IMG/VR virus record: IMGVR_UViG_3300031576_000227
Span: 1 to 32,341 of that record
Length of the DNA stretch: 32,341 bases
Reading direction: 5' to 3' (one strand)
Source of the DNA: a virus
Part shown: positions 1 to 8,460 of the stretch, one piece after another
Layout of the letters: each line of letters opens with the position of its first letter
How positions within the stretch are numbered: the first letter of the stretch is position 1
Position numbers and translations under genes: made by a program
Notes under the pieces: model-generated
The model's database searches: none
The model's input: only the letters and a program-made list of their open reading frames with translations
Told to the model about the DNA's origin: nothing

Positions 1-60
1 GTCGGGAATCACCACTTTCCTTCTTTTCTGTCAGCCAAGCTTGCTAGGTGCATTCTCAAC

Positions 61-723
61 ATGAGCGACCTGCCCGTTATCGACACCACCGACTTGCCGA
101 CGATCTTCCCCGCAGCAGACCGCGCCCGCTCCGGAGCGCTTCTTCCCACCGGCCGGCGCGTCCATCGCACGACCTGCGCGCGGCGATCCTTCCGCGACGC
201 CAGGCGGACCGCGGCCGCCGCCGAGGTGCTCACCGACCTGCCAGCGGCCGGCGAGGCCCTGCACTTCATCGCGGACACGTCCTTCGAGCTATGCGCCATC
301 ATCGCCCGCATCATCGAGCTGGCCGGCAGCCCCTGCCGCCGCCTCACCGTCGCCACGCTCGGCTTGCACCAGCGCACGCTCGACATCTTGCTCCGCCTGT
401 CGGATGCCGCCGCGATCAAGCGAATCGACTTACTCGCGAGCGCCTACTTCCGCTCCGTTGACGTGGACCTATGGACCCGCACCGTCGCCGAGCTGACCCG
501 CCGCGGTCATCATGCCGCCGCCGCCCGCGCCCACGCGAAGTTGCAGCTCTACGACTTCGCCGACGGCCGGCGATTTGTGGTGGAATCGTCCAGCAACCTC
601 CGCTCCTGCAAGTGCCACGAGCAGACGACGCTGATTCACGACCCCGGCTTGTACGACTTCCATTTCGGCTGGACTCATGAGCTTATTGCGGAGGCGCGCC
701 GATGCGATGTCCGAAACACTTGA
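61..723 (+). CDS. Phospholipase D-like (HKD motif) phage protein upstream of terminase
   Basis: The 220-residue protein carries one HxK(x)4D motif (His158, Lys160, Asp165), followed by an SSxN element ending at Asn179. These are the catalytic signature of the phospholipase D superfamily, whose members hydrolyse phosphodiesters in lipids or nucleic acids. Only one HKD motif is present, so an active enzyme would have to dimerise, as in the Nuc/BfiI type. The region from about residue 95 to 205 is the conserved part. The first 50 residues are Arg- and Ala-rich and look disordered. The gene overlaps the small terminase by 22 bases, so it is probably co-translated with packaging genes. A nuclease role in packaging or host DNA attack is inference. 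The start has only a weak AGGTG ribosome binding site, and an upstream start outside the window cannot be excluded. Confidence 0.75.
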   Translation: MSDLPVIDTTDLPTIFPAADRARSGALLPTGRRVHRTTCARRSFRDARRTAAAAEVLTDLPAAGEALHFIADTSFELCAIIARIIELAGSPCRRLTVATLGLHQRTLDILLRLSDAAAIKRIDLLASAYFRSVDVDLWTRTVAELTRRGHHAAAARAHAKLQLYDFADGRRFVVESSSNLRSCKCHEQTTLIHDPGLYDFHFGWTHELIAEARRCDVRNT

Positions 724-1274
724 CCGGCGAGGCCGCTGCCGCCTGGCGCTGGCTGATTCCGACGCTTCGCAAGCGCGGGACCATCGAGCCCGCAGACCTG
801 GCAACGCTCGAAATCTGCTGTGTCAACTTCGCCCGCTGGAGACACGCCGAGGTGGAGCTGAGCAAGGCCGGCGTGCCGCTCATCAAGGGCGCGGACGGGC
901 AGGCCCGGCCATCCCCATATGTCGCCATCTCGCGTGCCGCGCAGCGGGACTTGCTCGCGTCGCTCCAGTCGCTTCGCCTGGACGCCCGCAGCCGGGACTT
1001 GCTGACAGCCGATGATGCCGAGGATCCCGCCGACGCGGACGACTTCGAGGCCAACCCCGCGGAGCGTACCATCGTCGCCCGACATCCCGAAGAGATGGCC
1101 CACGCCACGACCTGGACGGTTCTCTGCCCCTACTGCGCCCGGACCTACGGAGCCTTCACGTTGGCGAAAGATCAGACTTCCCGCCCTTGCGCCGGTTGCG
1201 GCAAAGAGGTGCGGCTGGAACAGGAAGACGGCAAGCCCGTGCTGGTGATGGGCGAGGAGACGGAGGACGCATGA
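702..1274 (+). CDS. Terminase small subunit, P27-like, with C-terminal zinc ribbon
   Basis: The 190-residue protein is predicted to recognise phage DNA and load the large terminase. Residues 8-110 have the layout of P27-type small terminases: an N-terminal 'LTGEAAAAWRWLIPTL' helix, a helix around 'DLATLEICC', and a segment with Pro near residue 70 before 'YVAISRAAQRDL'. The C-terminal 50 residues add CPYC and CAGC pairs (about residues 142-170), a zinc ribbon that is unusual for the family. The ATG follows a GGAGG with good spacing and overlaps the upstream gene. The stop overlaps the large terminase start in an ATGA junction, which supports an operon and this reading frame. Confidence 0.83.
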   Translation: MRCPKHLTGEAAAAWRWLIPTLRKRGTIEPADLATLEICCVNFARWRHAEVELSKAGVPLIKGADGQARPSPYVAISRAAQRDLLASLQSLRLDARSRDLLTADDAEDPADADDFEANPAERTIVARHPEEMAHATTWTVLCPYCARTYGAFTLAKDQTSRPCAGCGKEVRLEQEDGKPVLVMGEETEDA

Positions 1275-3613
1275 CTTCCCGCACCCGCACACCCCCGAAG
1301 AAAACCCGCCTCACGCCGAAGGCCAAGCCTTTGAAGGCAAAGCCGAAGCGCCGACCTGTCGCTTCGCCCCGCAGACTGCCGAAGAAACCACTCACTCAGC
1401 TGGACGGCTACGAGCTGCACAAGCTCCGCGTCCAGCAGCGGGAGATGGTGCAGTCGGCGAAGGGTCGCGACATCGGCTCCATCCGCCCCATCAAAGACAT
1501 CGAGCGCCGCCTTGCCGCGCGGGCCTCGCTGGAGCAGTTCTGTCTCACTTACAACCCGCGGCCGTTCTACCGGCCGTTCTCCAACGATCATCGCGGGGCG
1601 ATCAGGCGGCTTGAAGAGACTGCCCGCGCTGCCGGCCTGTACGCCTACGCCATGCCGCGCGGCAGCGGCAAGTCGATTCTCTGCCGCATGGCGTCGCTGT
1701 ATGCCGTCAGCTACGTCTTTCAGCGCTACTCGTTCATTATCGGGGCGAACTCCAGCAAGGCCGAAGACAACTTGGCGGCGCTGAAGACGTGCATTCGTTT
1801 TTTGCCGCAGTACCGCGCCGACTTCCCGGAGATCGCCCAGGCCGTCGAGTCGCTGAGCGGCATCGCACAGAAGGCCGGGGGCCAGCTCTGCTGTGGCGAG
1901 TCAACGATGATCGAATGGAGTCAAGACCGCATCATCCTGCCGACCGTGCCGCCTCCGCCGAATTGGCCGAAAGGATGGCCGCTCCGCGACGATGGCAAAG
2001 TACCGACCAGCGGCAGCATCGTGGCGAGCGCTGGCCTAACCAGCGACGGCATCCGCGGCTCGGTTATAACGCTCGCGACCGGCGAGTCACTGCGGCCAGA
2101 CTATGTCCTGCTGGACGATCCGCAGACGCCGGAAAGCGCGATGTCGCCGACACAGATCGCGACCCGTCTCCGGCTCATCAATGAGGACCTGCTTGGGCTA
2201 GCCGGGCCTGGCGAGACGATCAGCTGCGTCATGCCGTGCACGGTGATCGCCCCCGGCGACGTGGCCGACCAAATGTTGGACCGCAAGAGGAACCCACTCT
2301 GGCGCGGGCAACGCACGCGGCTGATGAACGCGATGCCAACGAACATGAAAGCATGGGACCGCTATTTCGACGTGTTCAAAGAATGCGCTCAGGCGGAGCC
2401 ACCGGACATAGACCCGGCCGCATATGACGATCCGACCGCGGCGGAAGTGAAGGTGCTCCGGCAGATTTACAAGATGGCAAACGACTACTACTGCGAGCAT
2501 CGTGCCGAGCTGGACGAAGGGGCGACGCCGGCGTGGCCTGAGCGAATGGGCAAGTGGGAGACATCGGCCACACAGCACGCGATGCACCTCTACTTCCGCG
2601 ATCAGCGAGCGTTCTGGTCGAACTACCAGAACGACCCGAAACCGGTCGAGATTACAGGCGCTGAATCGAGACAGCTCGCAGAGAAGGATTTAGCGGCCAA
2701 GTTCAACAACCTCACGCGCGGCATCGTCCCGCGCGAGTGCAACCGCCTGACCGCGTTCGTGGACGTGCAGGGGGAAATTCTCTTTTGGGCCGTGTGCGGC
2801 TGGACGGATCGGTTCGGCGGTGCCCTGGTGGACTATGGGACGTTTCCGCCGCAGCCTGTCGCCGCGTTTGAAGCGCTGATGCCGCGGGCTCCGCTCTCAG
2901 CTATGTTCCCAAGGCTCGAGCGCACGGCTCGCATCTACGCCGGCCTAGCCGAGCTAGTCCCGCAGATCATGGGGCGGAGCTACTTGCAGGACGGCGCTGA
3001 TGGTCGCATGAGTGTTTCGCTGTGCCTGATTGACGCCGGCTTTGAGGCGGACGCCGTACACGACTTCCTCTCCCGCTCGCCGCTCAAGGCCGTCCTGAAG
3101 CCATCGAAGGGGAAGGCGGTTGACGCAGGTTCAAAGCCGATGAATGAGTACCGCAAAGACGTAGGCGATATAATGGGCTGGAATTGGCGCATTGACGCGA
3201 AGTCGCAAGCCAAGGGCAGGTTCGTCAGTTTTGACACCTACGCATGGAAATCGTTCTTCGCGGAATCTCTCTTGGCCCCGGCCGGGGCGAGCGGTTCGTT
3301 TTACCTGCCCGGTGGAACATTGCAGGAGCATCCGTTGTTGACGATGCACCTGCTTGCGGAGTACCGCGAGCCGACGTGGGGGCTGGGGCGGCGGGTAGAA
3401 AAGTGGATGCCGCGGCCGAACCGACGCGAGAATCACTGGTGGGATTGCTGCGTCGGGGCAGCCGTCGCGGCGTCGGTGCTTGGCGTGAACTTCAATCCGG
3501 GGGCGGCGGCTGGGGCAGGCCCGCTCGCGACCCAGACAGCCGGCCCGCCGGTGAAGCTCAGCGAGATGCCGCGCCGTAGAATCGTGAGTGAGGGAAGGCG
3601 GAGGGCGATGTAG
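1271..3613 (+). CDS. Terminase large subunit (packaging ATPase-nuclease)
   Basis: The 780-residue protein pumps DNA into the prohead and cuts concatemers. An ATPase domain shows a Walker A 'PRGSGKS' (Lys134, Ser135) and a Walker B 'YVLLDD' ending in Asp282-Asp283. The C-terminal half begins near 'TAFVDVQGE', with Asp498 as the first acidic residue of an RNase H-like nuclease. The N-terminal 50 residues are rich in Lys, Pro and Arg. I chose the ATG in the ATGA overlap with the small terminase because GGAGG lies just upstream. The open frame extends 28 codons further upstream, but that part overlaps coding sequence. The length is above the usual 450-650 residues because of long inserts between the Walker motifs. 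Whether packaging is cos or headful cannot be read here. Confidence 0.93.
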   Translation: MTSRTRTPPKKTRLTPKAKPLKAKPKRRPVASPRRLPKKPLTQLDGYELHKLRVQQREMVQSAKGRDIGSIRPIKDIERRLAARASLEQFCLTYNPRPFYRPFSNDHRGAIRRLEETARAAGLYAYAMPRGSGKSILCRMASLYAVSYVFQRYSFIIGANSSKAEDNLAALKTCIRFLPQYRADFPEIAQAVESLSGIAQKAGGQLCCGESTMIEWSQDRIILPTVPPPPNWPKGWPLRDDGKVPTSGSIVASAGLTSDGIRGSVITLATGESLRPDYVLLDDPQTPESAMSPTQIATRLRLINEDLLGLAGPGETISCVMPCTVIAPGDVADQMLDRKRNPLWRGQRTRLMNAMPTNMKAWDRYFDVFKECAQAEPPDIDPAAYDDPTAAEVKVLRQIYKMANDYYCEHRAELDEGATPAWPERMGKWETSATQHAMHLYFRDQRAFWSNYQNDPKPVEITGAESRQLAEKDLAAKFNNLTRGIVPRECNRLTAFVDVQGEILFWAVCGWTDRFGGALVDYGTFPPQPVAAFEALMPRAPLSAMFPRLERTARIYAGLAELVPQIMGRSYLQDGADGRMSVSLCLIDAGFEADAVHDFLSRSPLKAVLKPSKGKAVDAGSKPMNEYRKDVGDIMGWNWRIDAKSQAKGRFVSFDTYAWKSFFAESLLAPAGASGSFYLPGGTLQEHPLLTMHLLAEYREPTWGLGRRVEKWMPRPNRRENHWWDCCVGAAVAASVLGVNFNPGAAAGAGPLATQTAGPPVKLSEMPRRRIVSEGRRRAM

Positions 3614-3616
3614 GGA

Positions 3617-3781
3617 ATGGCTGCCAATGCTCGTGGAATTGTGTGCTCGCAGTGCGGACACGACCGCTTGCCGTGCCTCTACACGCGACGGCGGAACGGC
3701 TTCATGATCCGCGTCCGCGTCTGCAAGCGGTGCAAAAACCGCGTCACGACCATTGAAAGAATCGCCGCGGCCGTGGTTTAG
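3617..3781 (+). CDS. Small zinc-ribbon protein (54 aa)
   Basis: This 54-residue basic protein starts three bases after the large terminase stop and has a GGAGGG ribosome binding site inside the end of that gene. It contains two cysteine pairs, CSQC near the N-terminus and CKRC about residue 37, separated by an Arg-rich linker. That layout is the four-cysteine zinc ribbon also seen at the start of NrdR, although the rest of NrdR is missing. The likely role is nucleic acid binding. It is the last gene before a terminator, so it probably closes the packaging transcript. Small size limits the certainty. Confidence 0.62.
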   Translation: MAANARGIVCSQCGHDRLPCLYTRRRNGFMIRVRVCKRCKNRVTTIERIAAAVV

Positions 3782-3795
3782 TACAGGGCCTGTAC
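3781..3795. repeat. 15-bp palindrome after the zinc-ribbon gene
   Basis: GTACAGG, one central base, then CCTGTAC form a perfect dyad that begins at the last base of the zinc-ribbon stop codon. It could be a protein binding site or part of a transcript end. No regulator can be assigned. Confidence 0.4.
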
Positions 3796-3937
3796 GATTT
3801 CTCAGGAATTCCGCTGGACAAATCCCTTTCGCCGTTGAACTTCTCGGCGCATCTTCGGAAAATCCACCGTAGAACAACGCGAACCGGGTGACATCGCTGT
3901 CCGATCAGCGGCGGTGACACCAGCGAGAACGAATGCA

Positions 3938-3971
3938 AGCCGTGCTGGGCAGCACTCCAGCACGGCTTTTT
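3938..3971 (+). terminator. Rho-independent terminator between packaging and head genes
   Basis: An 11-bp perfect stem (AGCCGTGCTGG with CCAGCACGGCT) around an 8-base loop is followed by a run of five T. This is a textbook intrinsic terminator in plus orientation. It sits in a 231-base gap that otherwise holds only the palindrome at its left end and no convincing gene. It should separate the terminase transcript from the portal/capsid transcript, or end a short RNA that starts inside the gap. Confidence 0.85.
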
Positions 3972-4012
3972 CGTTTGCTCACCCGGTCGGTTGTTCCACT
4001 GCGAGGCTCCCG

Positions 4013-4237
4013 ATGCCTGACCTCTCCGACGAGATCGAAGACGTTGCCGAAGGCCCGAAGTCGGCGTCGGGGGACGCCGGCTCATTCGAGCAGCACCCGC
4101 TGCCGGACCTCATCAAGGCCGACCAGTACCTGAAGGGCACGACGGGCCTTGGCGGCACGAACGACAACGGCGGTCCGAAGTCAGGCTGGGGCCGGCTGCG
4201 GACGGCGCGAGCAATCCTTCCGGGGACGCATCAGTAA
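4013..4237 (+). CDS. Small head protein in the gpW position
   Basis: This 74-residue acidic protein ends directly where the portal gene begins (TAA then ATG, no gap). Its position is that of lambda gpW, the head-tail joining protein. Conserved-looking elements are an N-terminal acidic helix, 'SFEQHPLPDLIKADQYL' and a final 'RAILPGT' segment, a pattern I know from proteins placed before lambda-type portals in other phages. Sequence identity to gpW itself is not evident, so the joining role is inferred from position. The open frame extends upstream through the terminator. The ATG chosen here has a GAGG ribosome binding site and lies downstream of the terminator. Confidence 0.68.
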   Translation: MPDLSDEIEDVAEGPKSASGDAGSFEQHPLPDLIKADQYLKGTTGLGGTNDNGGPKSGWGRLRTARAILPGTHQ

Positions 4238-5770
4238 ATGGCAGGCGTTTTTTCCAGGCTGGTGAACTGGCTCCGCGGCAGCGATAGCCGCGGCGGACGG
4301 CGCTCCACCTATGACGCCGCCGAAAGCCAGAAGGAACTCAAAGAGCACTGGAGCGCCGCCGACGCCCTCAGCGCCGCCTCGCTGAACACGCCGGAAGTGC
4401 GGGCCACGCTGCGCCAGCGGGCGCGCTTGGAAGCGCGGAACAATCCTACTGCGGCCGGGCTGCTCTCACGGATCGCATTCGACCTGATCGGCACAGGGCC
4501 GCGGTTGCAACTCGGACCGATGGGCGATGCCGAGCCGACCAAGGAACTCACGCTCCGCTACCGCAAGATCGAACGGGCGTTCGCGAAGTGGACGAAGGAA
4601 ATCTGCCTCGCGAAGAAGCTCCGTATTCTCCATGAATCACGGCTGCGCGATGGCGAGTGCTTCGCTGTGCTGAAGACGACTCGCGCGCTCAAAGGCCCTG
4701 TCAAGCTGGACGTGTGCTTGATCGAGGCCGACCAGTGCCAGAGCCCCTACGACCGACTCTTGAACGACGCGAAGTTCGTTGACGGCATCGAGTTCGACGC
4801 GGACGGGAACCGCACGAAGTACCACTTCCTGAAACAACATCCCGGCCACAACTGGCGAACCTCTTTCGAGACCGAGGCAGTTCACGCCGAGGCGGTCATT
4901 CACTGGTATCGTCCGACGCGGCCCGGTCAGGTCCGCGGCGTCTCCGAAATGGCCCCCGTGCTCAACACGCTGGCCCAGCTTCGCCGCTGGGGAATCGCCA
5001 CGCTCACGAACATGGAGACGGCGGCGCATATCACCGGCGTGCTCGAAAGCGACATGCCGTCAGACACGGGAACCGCACCGACCTTCGAGACGATGGACGA
5101 AGTTGATATGCCGCGTGGGGCGCTGCTCACGCTGCCCGGTGGATGGAAGGCGTCGTCATTCCAGGCGAACCAGCCGAATCAGAAGTTCGAGACGGCCAAG
5201 GAAGCCTACGAAGGCGACATCGGTCGTCCCTTCCATGCACCGTTCAACGTCGTGGCCGGCAACTCGTCCAAGTACAACTACTCATCCGGCCGGCTGGACC
5301 ATCTCAACTATCACAGCTCGATTTGGGTCGAACGCGACGACCTGCAAAAGGACGGCGTGGACCGCATCGCTTACGCATGGTTTGAAGAGGCGATGGTAAC
5401 GCGCGAGCTGGGCGATTTGTTTGTCGGCCTGCCGCCGTTTGAGGATTGGAACTGGGACTGGCAATGGGACGGCTTCGAGTCGATTGACCCGGTGAAGGAC
5501 GCCACGGCCGAAGAGCTGGAGCTGGCGAACAATACGAACACGCTCGCGGAGATTTGCGCCGCCAAGGGCCGGCACTGGGAAGACGTGCTGGCGCAGCGCG
5601 CTCGCGAGCAGGCCCGCATGAAGGAACTCGGTCTCGGCATTGAGCCGGTTGCGGCGCGCATCCGGACGGAACCGACTGAGCCCAAAGACTCTCAAGACGA
5701 ATCCCGCAATCGCGAGAAGGACGATGCCGCGGAAGATCGTGAAGACGAAGCCGCTCTCGCGTTTGCATAG
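4238..5770 (+). CDS. Portal protein, lambda gpB-like
   Basis: The 510-residue protein forms the dodecameric ring at the capsid vertex through which DNA enters and to which the tail connects. The N-terminal 'LEARNNPTAAGLLSRIAFDLIGTGPRL' style segment near residues 65-95, the 'VIHWYRPTRPGQVRGVSEMAPVL' region near 210-235 and the overall length fit lambda-family portals. The C-terminal 50 residues are highly charged and low in complexity. It starts immediately after the gpW-position gene, and its last 47 bases overlap the protease-capsid gene in another frame. This overlap is typical of lambda B and C. Confidence 0.92.
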   Translation: MAGVFSRLVNWLRGSDSRGGRRSTYDAAESQKELKEHWSAADALSAASLNTPEVRATLRQRARLEARNNPTAAGLLSRIAFDLIGTGPRLQLGPMGDAEPTKELTLRYRKIERAFAKWTKEICLAKKLRILHESRLRDGECFAVLKTTRALKGPVKLDVCLIEADQCQSPYDRLLNDAKFVDGIEFDADGNRTKYHFLKQHPGHNWRTSFETEAVHAEAVIHWYRPTRPGQVRGVSEMAPVLNTLAQLRRWGIATLTNMETAAHITGVLESDMPSDTGTAPTFETMDEVDMPRGALLTLPGGWKASSFQANQPNQKFETAKEAYEGDIGRPFHAPFNVVAGNSSKYNYSSGRLDHLNYHSSIWVERDDLQKDGVDRIAYAWFEEAMVTRELGDLFVGLPPFEDWNWDWQWDGFESIDPVKDATAEELELANNTNTLAEICAAKGRHWEDVLAQRAREQARMKELGLGIEPVAARIRTEPTEPKDSQDESRNREKDDAAEDREDEAALAFA

Positions 5771-8180
5771 CGACGCGAGCAGCGCTGATGTCATCCAGGT
5801 TCCGACGTTCGCCCGCCTGGACGAATACGCCGGCGTCTGGGCGATGGAGTCGCAGGCCTTCGCGCTTCAGTGGCAAAAGCTCCGCGGGCTGGACTTGGCG
5901 GCACACGTCCAGCAGCCAGCGGCTCCGCTCCGGTCGGCAGTCGAGCGCGTGAACAGCAAGAGCGGCCGGCAGGTCGCTGTCGTGAAGCTGATGGGCACGC
6001 TGATGAAGCAGCAGTCGAGCTTCGGCACCTCGACTTCAACCGTGCAGGCCCGGCGCGACATCCGCCAAGCGGCAGCCGATCCGGATGTCGTCGCAATCCT
6101 GCTCGCAATCGATTCTCCCGGCGGGACCGTGGCCGGCACGGACGACCTGGCGAAAGACATCCGACAGGCGAACAAGCAGAAGCCGGTCTATGCCCAGATC
6201 GATGACCTCGGGGCCAGTGCTGCCTACTGGCTCGCGAGCCAGGCCGAGGCAATATTCGCGAACAGTCCGACCGCCCTTGTCGGTTCGATTGGCACGCTGA
6301 TGACGGTCTACGACCTCAGCGGTGCTGCGGAGAAAGAAGGGGTGCGGGCTATGGTGTTCGCGACTGGGCCGCTGAAGGGCGCCGGCGTTGCGGGGAGCAA
6401 AGTCACCGAGGACCAGGCCAACTACTTCCAGGGGCTCGTTGAGGAAGCCCAGAAGAGTTTCGACGGCGCAGTCCAGAAGGCCCGCAGCCTGACCGACCGA
6501 CAGCTCGCCGACGTGCGTTCCGGCGCAGTGTTCGGCGCGGCTGAGGCTTTGGACCGCAAGCTCATTGACGGGATTCAGTCGCTGGAGACCACAATTGAGG
6601 CGCTGGTCGCTGAAGCCAAAGCAAGAAACCAGGGCGCGAAGTCGTCCGTTCTGAAGGGGACCACGATGGCTAACGAACTCGACACCGAAGCCTGCGCAAC
6701 CATCACTCTCACCGAAGTGGAGCGGAAGACCATCAGCGAGCAGGCTGTCGCCGCAACGCGAGCCGGTGCTGCCACGGAACTCCAGCGGCAGGCGGACATC
6801 CGCGCCGTCTGCGATGGCAAGCATCCCGACATTGAGGCGAAGGCCATCGCCGAAGGTTGGGAGAAGCTCAAGGCGAAGGAAGCCGTGCTCGACGCGAAGC
6901 TGGAGGCGGTTCGCAACGCGCGCCCCAGCGGGCCGGCCATCCTCTCCCGCAGCCACGAGAAGGATTGCACCGTCGATACTCTCGCCGCCGCGATGATCCT
7001 GCGCATCGGCGGACGGCTCGACCACACGGCTTACGAGTCTTCGGCCGCGTTCGGCATGGTCGGCATTGACGCTCGCGACCGTAACGTCGGAATCCCGTCA
7101 TGGCTCCGGGCTGGGCTCAACGATGACCAGCGGCAACGAACGATGGAGATGGCCCATCGCTTCTCGCGCCTCAGTGCGCACGACATCTGCCTTGAGGCAC
7201 TGAGGATTGACGGAAAGGACATCCCTGACACGAAAGAGGGCGTGCTCCGCGCCGCTTCTTCGGGCTCCGCGCTCACGAACATTTTCACGACCAGCGTTAA
7301 CGCCCTGCTGCTCATGTCGTACATCGACACGCCGGACAGCACGGCAGACTGGACGCAGCCGGCCGACGTGAACGACTTCAAGACGAACGAGCGCATTCAA
7401 ATCGAGATCGGTGCCGGACTCAAGAAGTTGCCCCGCGGCGGCGCGGCCGATCATGCGAAGTACACCGACCGCAAGGAATCGTACAAGATCGCTCGCTACG
7501 CCAAGCAGTTCGTCGTTGATGAGCAGGACTGGATCGATGACAACCTGGGGGGGCTGTCGAAGAGCCCGCGTGAGTTCGGCATGGCTGCGGCTCGGCTGCG
7601 TCCCGATCTGGTCTACGCGATCATCCTCGACAACGCGAACCTCGACGCCACAGCGCGGGCGCTCTTCAACACGACCGACGCGAACCTTGAGACGGCCGCC
7701 GCGCTGGCGGCAGCCACGCTGCGAACCGCTGTAAAGAATCAGCTGCTCGTCCGCGAGAACAGCATCAACCTGAATCTCGTGCCGACCCATCTCTTGCTCC
7801 CGCCGTCGCTCAAGCATCTCGGCTGGGAACTGACCAATTCAAGCACGATCTTCCTGGCCGGCACCACGAACACCGAACGCGGCAGTCTCAACGCCCTGAA
7901 GGCGGATGGCATCATGCCGGTGTTCGAGGCGCGCCTGGAAAATGGCGTCACTGACCCGTCGGACGAGACGACGGCGGCCGGCTCGGCCACGGCCTGGTAT
8001 CTGGTTTCCAACCGCGCTAACACGATTGAGGTTGGCTACCGACGTGGAACAGGGCGGGCTCCGCAGGTCCGGTCGTTCGTGCTCGACAAGGGAAGCTGGG
8101 GCATGGGTTGGGATGTCGCGATGGACATCGGCGCCAAGGCGCTCGATTGGCGCGGGTTGCGGAAGAACGCCGGCGCGTAG
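5724..8180 (+). CDS. Prohead protease (S49)-scaffold-major capsid fusion
   Basis: One 818-residue frame contains two normally separate functions. Residues about 60-300 are an S49 (SppA-like) protease of the lambda gpC type: 'LAIDSPGG' near residue 134 and the nucleophile Ser165 in 'LGASAAYW'. Residues about 315-430 are helical and charged, like a scaffold. Residues about 445-818 resemble the Mu gpT-like major capsid protein. The ATG was chosen inside the portal end, after an AGAAGG. A second in-frame ATG at base 6666 (residue 315), preceded by AAGGGG, could give a separate scaffold-capsid product, as with Nu3 inside lambda C. Self-cleavage would be needed otherwise, since capsid protein is required in large excess over protease. 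Confidence 0.88.
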   Translation: MPRKIVKTKPLSRLHSDASSADVIQVPTFARLDEYAGVWAMESQAFALQWQKLRGLDLAAHVQQPAAPLRSAVERVNSKSGRQVAVVKLMGTLMKQQSSFGTSTSTVQARRDIRQAAADPDVVAILLAIDSPGGTVAGTDDLAKDIRQANKQKPVYAQIDDLGASAAYWLASQAEAIFANSPTALVGSIGTLMTVYDLSGAAEKEGVRAMVFATGPLKGAGVAGSKVTEDQANYFQGLVEEAQKSFDGAVQKARSLTDRQLADVRSGAVFGAAEALDRKLIDGIQSLETTIEALVAEAKARNQGAKSSVLKGTTMANELDTEACATITLTEVERKTISEQAVAATRAGAATELQRQADIRAVCDGKHPDIEAKAIAEGWEKLKAKEAVLDAKLEAVRNARPSGPAILSRSHEKDCTVDTLAAAMILRIGGRLDHTAYESSAAFGMVGIDARDRNVGIPSWLRAGLNDDQRQRTMEMAHRFSRLSAHDICLEALRIDGKDIPDTKEGVLRAASSGSALTNIFTTSVNALLLMSYIDTPDSTADWTQPADVNDFKTNERIQIEIGAGLKKLPRGGAADHAKYTDRKESYKIARYAKQFVVDEQDWIDDNLGGLSKSPREFGMAAARLRPDLVYAIILDNANLDATARALFNTTDANLETAAALAAATLRTAVKNQLLVRENSINLNLVPTHLLLPPSLKHLGWELTNSSTIFLAGTTNTERGSLNALKADGIMPVFEARLENGVTDPSDETTAAGSATAWYLVSNRANTIEVGYRRGTGRAPQVRSFVLDKGSWGMGWDVAMDIGAKALDWRGLRKNAGA

Positions 8181-8199
8181 GCTCCGGGAGGGGCAAGTC

Positions 8200-8421
8200 G
8201 TGAAGAAGTTCCAGTTTGAGACGGAGATGAAGGTGCTCGGCAAGCGTTACGCTCCTGGCGCCGTCATCGTCGAGAACGAGATCGACGCCGGCTGCTTGCA
8301 AAGCATGTTGGCGCTCAAGCAGTTGTCGCCGGTTGCACCGGAAGTCGCGGCCCCGACGCCGGCCCCAACGCCAGCGCCCGTAGCGACAAAGGCATCGGAA
8401 CCGAAGGCCAAGAGCAAGTAA
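8200..8421 (+). CDS. Small conserved head-region protein with Ala/Pro tail
   Basis: The 73-residue protein begins at GTG, seven bases after a strong GGGAGGGG ribosome binding site. The open frame continues upstream, but that part overlaps the capsid gene. Residues 1-45 look folded and residues 46-73 are a low-complexity Ala-Pro-Thr-Lys tail. It lies between the major capsid and the decoration protein, where phages often encode small capsid accessory proteins. I do not recognise the family, and no specific function can be read. Confidence 0.66.
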   Translation: MKKFQFETEMKVLGKRYAPGAVIVENEIDAGCLQSMLALKQLSPVAPEVAAPTPAPTPAPVATKASEPKAKSK

Positions 8422-8460
8422 CGCGCGGCCCAAAGTGGCCCGACTAACAGGAGCATTCCA

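Noticed and set aside
6036-7025. A 329-codon minus-strand frame opposite the capsid fusion
   Set aside because: It is entirely antisense to a gene with clear protease and capsid motifs and has no ribosome binding site or motif.
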